This document shows, in pieces, positions 24,749 to 33,707 of a stretch of 35,923 nucleotides of DNA (its first letter is position 1; every line of letters starts with the position of its first letter). The stretch lies in the NCBI GenBank assembly GCA_030616775.1, contig JAUWWQ010000047.1, forward strand, positions 1-35,923. The letters run 5' to 3'. The notes below the pieces were generated by a model that saw nothing but the letters and a program-made list of their open reading frames with translations, was not told the origin of the DNA and did not search any database. Both the position numbers and the translations under genes were made by a program. Origin of the DNA: Planctomycetota bacterium. GTDB lineage: Bacteria; Planctomycetota; Phycisphaerae; UBA1845.

Positions 24749-24857
24749 AGCGTCCGGCGCCCCTGCCGGACGTATACCGTTGGAACCGCACCGGTCGACG
24801 ACGTCCGCCACGGGGGGGCGGACGCTACAGCAGCGTCCGGCGCCCCTGCCGGACGTA
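24749..24857. repeat. Three GTCC-rich palindromes, two of them a 26-bp direct repeat
   Basis: The 26-bp unit AGCGTCCGG-CGCCCCTG-CCGGACGTA occurs at 24749-24774 and again at 24832-24857. Each copy is a hairpin. A third, related hairpin lies between them: CGTCCGCC at 24802-24809 pairs with GGCGGACG at 24817-24824. The group lies in the 480-base interval between the HAD gene and the histidine kinase; I see no gene or other element in that interval. Confidence 0.8.
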
Positions 24858-25091
24858 GAGCCCCGAGCCCATCGGTGACGGGGCATCAGGAGTAACCAAG
24901 TATCGACATGGCGGCCGTGGAGTCTATACTGTCCCGCGTCTGGGTCTTGAGCAGCCCTGTCGAGGCCCGGAATTGCCGCACCACTCAAGATGAAAACGCG
25001 TCATGGGCGACGAATTGTCAAGAGTGTTTCAGCCGTTTGCCAGCCACGTATCACCTGGGCAAGTTTGCCGTAGTCACCACGGAGACCAGAC

Positions 25092-26855
25092 ATGCGTGGA
25101 CGGAAGGTAGTCCTACTTCTGATTCTGGTTATGACAGCCGTGTCGCTGGGCGTTGCCGGCATCGCGATGCACATGTTGTACGACGTGGCATTCGCCGAGC
25201 AGCGTGCGCACCTCGTGGAAACGGCACAAAGCCAAGCTCGTCTGATAGAAGCCATTGCCCGGCACGAGGTCAGCCACAGCGGGGGCGCCCACCCGGAAAG
25301 TCCCCAGGACGCAACGTTGAGCCGGATTGTCGATGCGCACAAGCGCTACCAGGGATTCGGCCAGACAGGAGAATTTACCTTGGCCCGGCGCGAGGGGGAC
25401 CAGATCGTCTTCTTGCTCAGTCATCGTCACTATGACCTGGGCAATCCCAAGCCGATTCCCTTCAGTTCCCAGTGGGGTGAATCCATGCGGCGGGCGCTCT
25501 CGGGTCTGTCAGGGACGGTGATCGGGCTGGACTATCGGGGAGTAGAGGTGTTGGCAGCGTACGAGCCGGTGGCGGAATTTGACTGGGGCATCGTGGCCAA
25601 AATCGACCTGGCCGAAGTCCGGGCGCCGTTCGTGCGGGCCGGGATCATCACGGGTTGCGCCGGGCTGGCGATGGTATTAGTCGGCGCGGTGCTCTTCTTC
25701 CGTATCGGTACCCCGGTGGTACAGCGGCTGGAAGAGAGCGAGAAGCGATTTCGCTCCATGGCCGAGACTACCAGCGACTGGATCTGGGAAGTGAATCAAG
25801 ATGGCGTCTACACCTACGCCAGCCCAAAAGTTAGGGATCTCCTGGGATATGAGCCGGAGGAAGTTGTCGGCAAGACGCCGTTTGACTTCATGCCGGCGGA
25901 TGAGGCTAAGCGAGTTGCCCAACTATTCAAGGAGAGAATGGAGGCGCGCAAACCTTTTCTCGCTACAGAGAACACCAATCTTCACAGGGACGGGCATCCC
26001 GTGGTGCTGGAGACCAGCGGCGTGCCCATTCTTGACCGCGACGGGAAGCTCTTAAGTTACCGGGGGATTGATCGGGACATTACCGATCGCAAGCAGGCCG
26101 AGGAGGTGGCCCGCACGGCACAGCAACAGTTGCTTGAGCAGCAGCGATCTGAGAAGCAACGCGTTGAGGCTGAACTGGACAAGGCCAGAGACCAGTTAGT
26201 TGCGCAAACGCGATTGGCAACTATCGGACAGATATCAGCCAGCATCGCTCACGATCTGCGCAACCCACTCGGGACAGTGTGCAACGCCATCTATTACCTC
26301 AAACGCCGACTTACCGGAGGCGAGCCGCAAATCGGCGAATACTTGGACATCATCGACCAGGAAATCACCGCTGCGAACGGCATCATCGCCAATCTGATGA
26401 GCATGATTCGATCCGGAGAACCAGCCAAGCAGACTGTGGACCTTGGTCGGATTGTCCACGAAGTGTTAAACCGCGCTGGTCTGCCGGAGGGAGTCCGGTG
26501 TCGTACGTCGCTGGACCCCGATCCGTTCACGGTCCGGGCCGATGCGGGGCAATTGCGCCAGGTCATCACCAACCTCGTAAGAAACGCCGTGCAGGCCTTG
26601 GATCGACGGGGAGAGATTCTAGTGACTGCGGCCCGCTCCTTGGATCACGATACGATCGTCCTTCAGGACGACGGGCCCGGAATACCACCCAATTTGCGCG
26701 AGCGGGTCTTCGAGCCGCTGTTCACCACAAGGACCAAAGGCACTGGTTTGGGGCTGACCATCTGTCGCCAGATCATCGAGCGGCACGGTGGGATCATCGA
26801 AGTAGTGGATCACACAGGCCGCGGTGCGAGCTTTCGGATTCGGTTACCGCGGTAA
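25092..26855 (+). CDS. Sensor histidine kinase with periplasmic sensor and PAS domain
   Basis: A 587-residue membrane kinase. Helices at about 5-27 and 180-203 bracket a periplasmic domain (about 28-179) with FGQTGEFTLARREGD, like Cache-type sensors. Then come PAS (about 218-340, DWIWEVNQDGVYTYASP), a coiled coil (about 343-378), HisKA with the phospho-acceptor H387 (SIAHDLRNPLG), and HATPase with the N box NLVRNAVQAL, G1 DDGPGIP, and FTTRTKGTGLGL. A GGAG precedes the start. First gene of a plus-strand signalling operon; the double-receiver protein 38 bp downstream is its likely partner. The ligand is unknown. Confidence 0.93.
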   Translation: MRGRKVVLLLILVMTAVSLGVAGIAMHMLYDVAFAEQRAHLVETAQSQARLIEAIARHEVSHSGGAHPESPQDATLSRIVDAHKRYQGFGQTGEFTLARREGDQIVFLLSHRHYDLGNPKPIPFSSQWGESMRRALSGLSGTVIGLDYRGVEVLAAYEPVAEFDWGIVAKIDLAEVRAPFVRAGIITGCAGLAMVLVGAVLFFRIGTPVVQRLEESEKRFRSMAETTSDWIWEVNQDGVYTYASPKVRDLLGYEPEEVVGKTPFDFMPADEAKRVAQLFKERMEARKPFLATENTNLHRDGHPVVLETSGVPILDRDGKLLSYRGIDRDITDRKQAEEVARTAQQQLLEQQRSEKQRVEAELDKARDQLVAQTRLATIGQISASIAHDLRNPLGTVCNAIYYLKRRLTGGEPQIGEYLDIIDQEITAANGIIANLMSMIRSGEPAKQTVDLGRIVHEVLNRAGLPEGVRCRTSLDPDPFTVRADAGQLRQVITNLVRNAVQALDRRGEILVTAARSLDHDTIVLQDDGPGIPPNLRERVFEPLFTTRTKGTGLGLTICRQIIERHGGIIEVVDHTGRGASFRIRLPR

Positions 26856-26893
26856 GGAGTGACAGGGGTTTCAAGTATTAGGCGAGCACAATC

Positions 26894-27679
26894 ATGACAG
26901 GAACCACAGTTTCTAAGAAGACGTCACGAATTCTCATTGTCGATGACGAAAAGAACATGCGCAGGACCCTGGCTGACATCCTTCGGGATGAAGGGTACCA
27001 GGTAAGCACGGCCGCCACCGGGGATGAAGCGGTCGGAATGTGCATAAATGAGAGCTACGACATCGTCCTTATGGATGTCCGCATGCCTGGTATCGACGGG
27101 GTGGAGGCGTTTCGGCAAATTCGGCGGCATCAAGAGGGCGTCCGCGTCATCATGATGAGTGCCTACAGCATGGACGAATTGAAGCACGCCGCCCTCGAGC
27201 AAGGCGCCGTCGCTTTTCTGTCCAAGCCGCTAGACATGGAGAAGGTGGTCAAGCTGATCGGTGAGGTGAAGGATACGGCCATCTTGGTGGTCGCGGACGA
27301 CGAGGGAACGGCCGGTCTGCTTCACTCCAAGTTGAAGGAACACGGATACAGGGTGACCGTGACCACCTCGCCGCACGATGCCCTGGAACTGGTCGAGCAG
27401 ATACGGTTCGATCTGGTCTTCATTGACGCGAAACTGCCGTCGATGAACGGTCTGGAGCTTTACCTGGCAATCAAGAAGATTACTCCGACCTCCGTAGCGA
27501 TCATGATTACCGGTATGGACAAGGAGTTTGAGGAAATCGCCAGGGAGGCCGTTCGACGGGCTGCGTACACGATCGTGAGAAAGCCGCTGGACATCGACCA
27601 CGTTTTGGGCTTGTTGCAGCGGATTACCGGTCAGCGGGCTTCCGATTACCTTCGGAAACCGTCGCCGGATGTCTCCTGA
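26894..27679 (+). CDS. Response regulator with two receiver domains and no output domain
   Basis: A 261-residue protein made of tandem receiver domains and little else. Receiver 1 (about 12-125) has ILIVDDEKN, phospho-acceptor D61 (VLMDVRMPG) and K111 (SKPLD). Receiver 2 (about 130-250) has ILVVADDEG, D178 (FIDAKLPSMNG) and K230 (VRKPLD). Both look able to be phosphorylated. With no DNA-binding or enzymatic output it likely works as a phosphate relay or sink, or through protein contacts. It lies between a membrane kinase and a receiver-kinase, so a phosphorelay among them is a reasonable inference. The start codon has only a weak ribosome binding site. Confidence 0.9.
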   Translation: MTGTTVSKKTSRILIVDDEKNMRRTLADILRDEGYQVSTAATGDEAVGMCINESYDIVLMDVRMPGIDGVEAFRQIRRHQEGVRVIMMSAYSMDELKHAALEQGAVAFLSKPLDMEKVVKLIGEVKDTAILVVADDEGTAGLLHSKLKEHGYRVTVTTSPHDALELVEQIRFDLVFIDAKLPSMNGLELYLAIKKITPTSVAIMITGMDKEFEEIAREAVRRAAYTIVRKPLDIDHVLGLLQRITGQRASDYLRKPSPDVS

Positions 27680-27713
27680 TCAGTGAGGGAACAGCTTAGG
27701 GAAGGGCATACCA

Positions 27714-29333
27714 ATGTCGGAGATGACCCAACGAGAACGGATCTCACGCCTGCTGATCGTCGAGGACGACGAGCCGCAACTGCGTACCCTCACGGCCATC
27801 ATGCAGGACGAGGGATTTGAAGTAATCGGCTGTTCGACTGCGGCCGAGGGCCTGGACCACATCAAACAAGAGAACGTCGGCGTGGCTATTGTCGATCTGC
27901 GCCTACCCGACCTCAGCGGCACGCGATTGTTGGAACAGCTTCAGACTCTCAACGGCGCGGTGCGCATCATCATCAATACCGCGTACGGGTCGTTTGACTC
28001 CGCCAAGGATGCCGTCAACTTAGGTGCGTTTGCGTATGTGGAAAAGGCAGCAGACCCCGAAGAACTCGTACGCCAGGTGCACAGGGCATTCCGAACGCAC
28101 CTTCAGCACTACGCCGACGATCTGGAAGTCGCAGTGGCAAGTCGGACCAGTGAGCTGCAGCAGGCCAACAAAGCCCTGAGGCGAGAAATCACCGAGCATA
28201 AGGAGACGGAGGAGGCCCTGCGGGAGAGCGAAAAGAGTTTTCGAGCCCTGGCGGAGAACGCCACCGATGGGATACTGATTGTCACCGACGCAGGGACGTG
28301 CAGGTATGCAAACAAGCACGCTGGGCAAATTGCCGGCTGTGCCCCCGCGGCACTGCTCGAGGCCGGTTTCAAGGATTTGTCACCGGCCGACGAATCAGGA
28401 AATGTCATGGAAGTATTTCGGAACCCATTGGGATGGGACACTGTCCCTGTGCAGCGTGAGACCGTCCTGCTCCGCAAGGACGGCCGGCGCATCTGGGTCG
28501 AGCTGACCGCTGCGAAAACGGTCTGGCAAGGTGAGCCGGCGGCTCTCGTTGTGTTTCGCGATGTCACCGATCGCGAGGCGGCACGGGAGCGCTCCCGTCA
28601 GCACCAGGCGGAGCTGGCCCACGTCTCCCGCCTCAGCACCATGGGGGAGATGGCTTCGGGCATCGCCCATGAGCTTAATCAGCCTCTTTTCACGATCATG
28701 AACTTCGCTCAGACATGCCGGTTCAAAATAGAGTCGGGAAGAGCCGGCCCCGACGAGATACTTGATAATCTGGAAGAGATTACCGCGGCAGCGGAGAAAG
28801 CGGGTCAGATCATCCGCCGGCTGAGGGAGTTTGTGCGCAAGCGAGAGCCGCGTCGCTCGACCATAAACATAAACAAGATCATTCATGAGGTAGTGAGTTT
28901 CGTAGAATCCGAAGCCCGAATAGATGGGATACGACTGCGACTGGAACTTGCTCTGGACGAGCTGAGAGTGCAGGGTGACACGGTCCTGATCCAACAGGTG
29001 ATCTTGAACTTGGCGCGCAACGGCATTGAGGCCATGACCGGCAGCAAGGTCGATGAGCGGGAGTTGACCATTCAGACCTCAGAAGCCGGAAGCGATGCCA
29101 TCGAGGTGGCCGTTTGCGATACCGGACACGGTTTGTCCGGCGAGCCCGTCGACAGGCTGTTCGAGGCTTTCTTCACTACCAAGCCGGAAGGACTGGGGTT
29201 GGGCCTGTCGATTAGCCGATCTATCATTGAGGCAGAGGGTGGTCATCTGGTGGCCACGCCGAATCCCGATCGTGGCATGACCTTTCGATTTACCCTGCCC
29301 GTCTCCCAGGGAGATCAGGACGATGGAAGCTGA
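27714..29333 (+). CDS. Receiver-PAS-histidine kinase, cytosolic
   Basis: A 539-residue soluble kinase. Order: receiver (about 12-125; LLIVEDDEPQ, D61 in VDLRLPDLSG, K in YVEKAADP), a coiled coil (about 130-175), PAS (about 178-300, RALAENATDGILIVTDAG), HisKA with H319 (GIAHELNQPL), and HATPase (ILNLARNGIEAM, CDTGHGL, FFTTKPEGLGLGLS). The HisKA-HATPase style is that of the FixL/DctB group, and the partner FixJ-type gene overlaps its 3' end by 11 bases. The PAS domain shows no obvious haem-proximal His context that I could confirm, so oxygen sensing is not claimed. An AAGGG precedes the ATG. Confidence 0.93.
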   Translation: MSEMTQRERISRLLIVEDDEPQLRTLTAIMQDEGFEVIGCSTAAEGLDHIKQENVGVAIVDLRLPDLSGTRLLEQLQTLNGAVRIIINTAYGSFDSAKDAVNLGAFAYVEKAADPEELVRQVHRAFRTHLQHYADDLEVAVASRTSELQQANKALRREITEHKETEEALRESEKSFRALAENATDGILIVTDAGTCRYANKHAGQIAGCAPAALLEAGFKDLSPADESGNVMEVFRNPLGWDTVPVQRETVLLRKDGRRIWVELTAAKTVWQGEPAALVVFRDVTDREAARERSRQHQAELAHVSRLSTMGEMASGIAHELNQPLFTIMNFAQTCRFKIESGRAGPDEILDNLEEITAAAEKAGQIIRRLREFVRKREPRRSTININKIIHEVVSFVESEARIDGIRLRLELALDELRVQGDTVLIQQVILNLARNGIEAMTGSKVDERELTIQTSEAGSDAIEVAVCDTGHGLSGEPVDRLFEAFFTTKPEGLGLGLSISRSIIEAEGGHLVATPNPDRGMTFRFTLPVSQGDQDDGS

Positions 29334-29934
29334 TGGTACCGTATTCGTAGTGGATGACGACGCAAGCGTGTGCAGGTCGCTGGCGCGGCTGATCGAATCA
29401 GTGGGTCGGCCTTTCCAGACTTTCAGCACTGCGAAAGAGTTTATGGATGCCTACGATCCCGCCACCCCAGGCTGCCTGGTGCTCGACGTGCGTATGCCCG
29501 GTATTAGCGGTATCGAGCTTCAAAAACAGCTCGCCGGGAAAGGCATCAACATCCCGATAATCATCATCACCGGCCACGGGGATATACCCATGGCTGCCGA
29601 TGCCATGCGCAGAGGCGCCGTGGACTTCATGGAAAAACCTGTCAGTCCTCAGTTGCTCCTGGACCGCATTCAACAGGCATTGGCGCAGGATTTTGACAAC
29701 CGTCAAACCAAGGCGGAACGTGATGACCTCGCAGCTCGAGTCGCGCGCCTGACTCAGCGCGAGCGCCAAGTTGTGGATCTTGCGATCACCGGCATGACCA
29801 ACAAACAGATTGCCACTCAACTCGGCGTCAGTCCTCAGGCTATCGATGCCCACCGGGCGAAGGCCATGACCAAAATGCACGCCAATAACGTGCCCGAACT
29901 TGTGAAACTGATGGTCAAAACCGGGGTCGGCTAG
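29323..29934 (+). CDS. FixJ/NarL-type response regulator
   Basis: A 203-residue DNA-binding regulator. The receiver (about 5-120) has FVVDDDASV, D55 (VLDVRMPGISG), the TGHGDIPMA block typical of FixJ/TodT/StyR, and K in MEKPVSP. A linker and a LuxR-type helix-turn-helix follow (about 138-195; LTQRERQVVDLAITGMTNKQ, then IATQLGVSPQAIDAHRAKAM). It overlaps the upstream kinase gene by 11 bases and is almost surely its partner. It is the only clear DNA-binding regulator among the signalling genes of this window. Targets unknown. Confidence 0.94.
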   Translation: MEADGTVFVVDDDASVCRSLARLIESVGRPFQTFSTAKEFMDAYDPATPGCLVLDVRMPGISGIELQKQLAGKGINIPIIIITGHGDIPMAADAMRRGAVDFMEKPVSPQLLLDRIQQALAQDFDNRQTKAERDDLAARVARLTQRERQVVDLAITGMTNKQIATQLGVSPQAIDAHRAKAMTKMHANNVPELVKLMVKTGVG

Positions 29935-30072
29935 GTAGACCCAACTGCCGCGCTGGCTCTACCAACCAGTCTGTTAAACCTTCCAACTGATTATTCCTTC
30001 TTATCGTACCGATCTGGGTAACGGGTAGAACGGGTGTGACAATTGACCAAGGCGGTCTAACAGAACCCGTGG

Positions 30073-30092
30073 GACCGACTTTCTAGTCAGTC
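30073..30092. repeat. Dispersed palindrome, copy 2 (GACCGACT...AGTCAGTC)
   Basis: Near copy of the palindrome at 19606-19625, with the same GTGG flank and one mismatch in the right arm. It is in the 391-base gap after the FixJ-type gene, which otherwise holds only the paired hairpins at 30135-30190. Confidence 0.55.
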
Positions 30093-30134
30093 AAGTGCCA
30101 GCACTGCGTTTCACAATTAGTGCGACTATTTGCT

Positions 30135-30190
30135 GTGCCGAGAATCCTTTCTCGGCACCTGCCAGAGGACCGAGAAGGGATTCTCGGTCC
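30135..30190. repeat. Pair of related hairpins in opposite orientation (REP-like)
   Basis: Hairpin A, GTGCCGAGAA and TTCTCGGCAC around TCCT (30135-30158), and hairpin B, GGACCGAGAA and TTCTCGGTCC around GGGA (30167-30190), are separated by eight bases. The reverse complement of B resembles A, including the loop (TCCC against TCCT). Perfect 10-bp stems. Confidence 0.75.
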
Positions 30191-30325
30191 AGCGATGATA
30201 GTCGCGTTTCTTATGAAGCACTGTGCTAGGCTGGAAAGCATTGTCCGCACTGGTCTGGTTAAAGACTCTGAGTTGAGCGGACACACTTCAGGCTGTCGTG
30301 GAAGCGGCAGCACTGAGGAGATAGT

Positions 30326-30559
30326 GTGAACGTACACGGACAATACGTCGTTTCTCTGGCAGTTCTTCTTGCCATCATCGCGCCTTGTGGCTACGTCATA
30401 ATACAGGCATGTTTGGGCAACCAGAGGTTGCTGGCGGGCTGGCTGTTGCTTTTGTCGCTTGCATTTGTGTGGTATCTCGTTGCAGTGTGGCGTGCGATTT
30501 GGGCAGATGACTGGCACAGTGGGCGGAGAAAACTGCGCCGTCAGCATCGGAGGCTGTGA
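30326..30559 (+). CDS. Small two-helix membrane protein, unknown function
   Basis: A 77-residue ORF starting at GTG with a strong GAGGAG about six bases upstream. It has two hydrophobic helices (about 8-28 and 36-57) and a basic C-terminal tail rich in Arg, His and Trp (WADDWHSGRRKLRRQHRRL). The topology is likely N-in or N-out hairpin with a cytoplasmic basic tail. It lies in the gap between the two convergent arms of the signalling island, on the plus strand. I know of no family match. Small proteins of this type can be regulatory partners of membrane kinases, but that is speculation. Confidence 0.55.
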   Translation: MNVHGQYVVSLAVLLAIIAPCGYVIIQACLGNQRLLAGWLLLLSLAFVWYLVAVWRAIWADDWHSGRRKLRRQHRRL

Positions 30560-30693
30560 CGTATCGGATCAGTTACCGAGCGTCGCCGACTTGGCCCTGG
30601 CAGCACCGGTATGTCCGCAGGAATATCAATCAATTGTAGTGTTGATGCAAGCCCGCCGACAGCTGGCTGATCTTGACACCGAGGGCCGGCGGC

Positions 30694-31296
30694 TCATGTA
30701 GGTAGGCTATCCGTTGCCGCATCTTGGAGCAATTCACGGCCTTTACGCACCTGCTGATCGATCTGGTCGAGTAGCTGACGCCCCTCCGTGGGAGGTTCAT
30801 CTTTGGCGGCAGTCTCTTGTCTGTCCTTTGGGTGGATATCTCTCATGCGTCGCAGCAGTCTGGCGTCTTCAATGAGCGCCGACTGACTCTTGGACACCTC
30901 CAACAGTTCGCGACTCTTCACAAGTAGGTCTTTCTGCTGCAGGGCGCGTCGAATGGTGATGGCCAGGTCGATTTCATTGCAGGGTTTGGTGAGAAATTGA
31001 TACACTTTCCCCTCGTTAATAGCCCGCAGCGCCGCGGACAGCGTAGGATAGCCGGTGAGAACGATTCGGACTGTGTCCGGGTATTCCTGAGCCACCCTAA
31101 CCAGAAACTCCGTTCCGGACATTCCGGGCATCTCTTCGTCGGAAATGATTAAGTCGATATTATGTTCCTCCAACAGCATGGCCGCCTCCTCGGCTGCGCC
31201 AGCGGTCATAATCTCGTAGGGCTCCTTTCGCAGAACACGCGTCAACCCGGCAAGAAGGCTTGGCTCATCATCCACCAAAAGCACCGTATGACTCAT
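30694..31296 (-). CDS. Receiver-domain response regulator with helical C-terminus
   Basis: A 200-residue protein. The start at 31296 has GGAGG seven bases before it; the longer frame to 31362 is not used. The receiver (about 3-120) has VLLVDDEPS, D53 (IISDEEMPG), and AINEGKVYQFLTKPC, the form found in RpfG-like regulators. The tail (about 125-200) is a charged, helical stretch with no catalytic domain. It is the last of four minus-strand genes and 20 bp after the degenerate HD-GYP gene. Its receiver is close in sequence style to that neighbour, suggesting duplication. It could be a CheY-like single-domain regulator. Confidence 0.9.
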   Translation of the reverse strand: MSHTVLLVDDEPSLLAGLTRVLRKEPYEIMTAGAAEEAAMLLEEHNIDLIISDEEMPGMSGTEFLVRVAQEYPDTVRIVLTGYPTLSAALRAINEGKVYQFLTKPCNEIDLAITIRRALQQKDLLVKSRELLEVSKSQSALIEDARLLRRMRDIHPKDRQETAAKDEPPTEGRQLLDQIDQQVRKGRELLQDAATDSLPT

Positions 31297-31315
31297 GTGA
31301 TTTCCTCCAAGTCGC

Positions 31316-32494
31316 TTATGATTGGGCCGCGTGTTGCACGGGGCGTGAACCGGCTTTGGCACGTACCAGCACCTTTATCGGCTCAGCCAGGTTCCGATTG
31401 CGGGCAAAGTTCTTCAGTCGCTGACGCAACGATGGTGTCACCTCCTGTCCCTTGCTGACAACCAGAGCCCCCTCGGTGGTGATCACGTCCTCGGCGAGGG
31501 TCATCTGCGTGGTGAGATCCTTCACGGCAACCTTCTGGACTTCAAATGACTCCTCAAATCCGACAATGGCTTCCATTACTGCGAGAATCTCGGGATCATA
31601 CCATCCTGGGCGCTGCCGTAGCTCGACGAGGACATCTACATCCGTGAGCCCACTCCATTTAAGGGTATCGTAGTCCAAAGCTACCTTGAGAATACGGGAC
31701 CCTAAAGGAATCTGTTTGCCCGATACCGAACCTGACGGAACACCGGAGCCATCAAAACGCTTTTGCTGGTAGGCGATGATCTGAGCAACTTCTTCGAGCC
31801 GGGGAATATTGGCGACCAGATCGCCCCCCACTGCGGGATGGGCCTCCAGCATCTGGAATTCTTCCGAGGTCGGAGCCCGCCCGTGATATAGCTTCTCGAG
31901 TGTGTTCTGGGGCACAGTGACACACCCAATCTGTGACAGCATGGCGGCAATCTCGAACTGCCAGAACTTTTCCACACTCAGTTGGTCACAAATTGTACGG
32001 ACCAACCGTCGAACCCGGGAAGCATGGCCGAATGCCGTCGGGTTGGTGAGTGACAATACGTCGGTGAGAACTTTAATGGAGCCGCTAAGTGTCTTCTCCA
32101 AGAGTTCCTTCTCGGCCGTGACCAGTCGATGCTGTTCAATACCAGCGGCGAGCGCCTTAGCGAGAATTTCCGGAGGACACGGTTTGGTCAGAAACCGAAA
32201 GATGTTTCCTTCGTTTACGGCTTCAATGGCCGTCTGCAGGTCCGCAAAACCGGTAAGCATGATGCGCACGCTGTTCGGAGCTCGCTGTCGCACCTCGCTG
32301 AGCAACTGGATCCCATTCATACCCGGCATGCGCATGTCGGAGACGACGACGGCATAGGGTCCCTGGGCATCGATCGCCGTCAGAGCCTGCTCTGCACCCG
32401 GCGCCGGGTCGATATGGAACTGCTTCCGAAGACCACGCTGGTAGGCTTGAAGGACACTGGGATCGTCATCGACACACAGGATCTTCTCGGTCAT
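31316..32494 (-). CDS. Response regulator with degenerate HD-GYP domain
   Basis: A 392-residue RpfG-like protein. The receiver (about 3-120) has D53 (VVSDMRMPGMNG) and AINEGNIFRFLTKPC. The second part (about 135-300) aligns with HD-GYP c-di-GMP phosphodiesterases, but the metal ligands are replaced. The usual HDIGK reads SQIGC (AMLSQIGCVTVP), and the usual HHExxDGxGYP reads QQKRFDGSGVP. Only the first His (GHASRV) and a later His (AHPAVGG) survive. So catalysis is unlikely and it may serve as a sensor or scaffold. A C-terminal segment (about 310-392) with AEDVITTEGALVVSKGQEV is common in this group. Overlaps the upstream HDOD gene by four bases. Confidence 0.88.
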   Translation of the reverse strand: MTEKILCVDDDPSVLQAYQRGLRKQFHIDPAPGAEQALTAIDAQGPYAVVVSDMRMPGMNGIQLLSEVRQRAPNSVRIMLTGFADLQTAIEAVNEGNIFRFLTKPCPPEILAKALAAGIEQHRLVTAEKELLEKTLSGSIKVLTDVLSLTNPTAFGHASRVRRLVRTICDQLSVEKFWQFEIAAMLSQIGCVTVPQNTLEKLYHGRAPTSEEFQMLEAHPAVGGDLVANIPRLEEVAQIIAYQQKRFDGSGVPSGSVSGKQIPLGSRILKVALDYDTLKWSGLTDVDVLVELRQRPGWYDPEILAVMEAIVGFEESFEVQKVAVKDLTTQMTLAEDVITTEGALVVSKGQEVTPSLRQRLKNFARNRNLAEPIKVLVRAKAGSRPVQHAAQS

Positions 32495-33702
32495 CCTGCA
32501 TCTCCTCCGCTGAGGACCTTCTCTGCGACATCCCGCCAGGCGGGAATCCGGTCGGCGAGGCCCAACTGTGTCAGGTAATCGAGGTCAAGCTCCTCCACCC
32601 CTCCAGCAGTGTCTTCCTGGTGCCACTCGTGTATAAGTACATTGGCAACATGCACTGCCGTGAGCGGAGCGAACACATCGCCGTAGGACTTGCCGGGGCA
32701 GTGGTGAAAGGCAACCGCCTCCACGATGGGATCCGGAAGCCCCCACAAACCCAGAAGATACGCGCCCACGTCCGCGTGAGTCGCCCCGAAAACCTCGTGT
32801 TCCGTATCGCAAAGCGGAAGGGAATCGTCCCGGGCACGTACTACCGCTTCCTGGTGCTGTTCGGGCAGATTCTGGGCAAGCACCAACATCCCTGCATCGT
32901 GCAAGAGAGCTGCCATAGTCGCGTCATTGGCCACCTCCCGCCTCACACCATCCGCCACCGCAATCTGCTTCGCTACTGCCGCAGTCTCCATACTATGTTT
33001 CCAGAGACGCTCAAGATCAACACTCTCACATTCAGTGTCCTTGAGCTGTGAAAAGACTTCAACGCTAAGGACGAGCGCCTTGAGGGTATCCGTGCCAAGC
33101 ATTGTGGCAGCCTGACTGGGACTGGAGATGTGACGCGGGACTCCGAAGAATGCCGAGTTGACAAGTTGCAGTACCTTGGCTGTCATACCCGGATCCTTTG
33201 ATATGATTACCCCGACACGCTTTACCGACGCGTCCTGACACTTGAGCTCGTCCATCAACTCCGCGTATAGACGGGGCATGCTGGGCACTGACTTGAGCCG
33301 CGATAGCAACTGTTTGAGCGGATCATCCGACAACAGGTCATGAAGAGCGAAGGCCCGATCAACTGTCCGCTTTAATTTGTCCGGGTCACATGGTTTCAAG
33401 AGATACTGGTGAGCGGTTCCCACCGACCGTATGACCGTCCTATTGGAAGCGTGGCCTGAAAGGACTATGCGCACCATCTCCGGGTACTGGCGCATGACCT
33501 CAGTCAGTAGTGCCGCGCCGTCCATTCCGGGCATCCACATGTCGGTGACCAGCACGTCGAAAGTCTGCTTGGATAAGGCGTCGAGAGCTTCTTGGCCGCT
33601 TTGGGAGAACACCATCTCCCATTCATGGCGCATCGGACGTAGCATCCTCTGCAAACCTTGAAGGATCTTCGGCTCGTCATCCACAAAGAGAATTCTCTTC
33701 AT
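32491..33702 (-). CDS. Receiver-HDOD response regulator
   Basis: A 403-residue regulator. The receiver (about 2-118) has ILFVDDEPK and D54 (LVTDMWMPGMDG). An HDOD domain follows (about 140-340), a c-di-GMP-independent relative of HD domains, with SKDPGMTAKVLQLVNSAFFG, PSQAATMLGTDTLKALVLS, and MAALLHDAGMLVLAQNLP. HDOD proteins act in signalling and taxis by protein contacts rather than by known catalysis. The start at 33702 is chosen for MKRILFVDDE; ten extra codons upstream have no support. It overlaps the degenerate HD-GYP gene as ATGA and is preceded by the receiver remnant. Confidence 0.9.
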   Translation of the reverse strand: MKRILFVDDEPKILQGLQRMLRPMRHEWEMVFSQSGQEALDALSKQTFDVLVTDMWMPGMDGAALLTEVMRQYPEMVRIVLSGHASNRTVIRSVGTAHQYLLKPCDPDKLKRTVDRAFALHDLLSDDPLKQLLSRLKSVPSMPRLYAELMDELKCQDASVKRVGVIISKDPGMTAKVLQLVNSAFFGVPRHISSPSQAATMLGTDTLKALVLSVEVFSQLKDTECESVDLERLWKHSMETAAVAKQIAVADGVRREVANDATMAALLHDAGMLVLAQNLPEQHQEAVVRARDDSLPLCDTEHEVFGATHADVGAYLLGLWGLPDPIVEAVAFHHCPGKSYGDVFAPLTAVHVANVLIHEWHQEDTAGGVEELDLDYLTQLGLADRIPAWRDVAEKVLSGGDAG

Positions 33703-33707
33703 GTCAC

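Noticed and set aside
30507-30701. 64-codon plus-strand ORF after the small membrane protein
   Set aside because: No ribosome binding site, overlaps genes at both ends, no recognisable motif.
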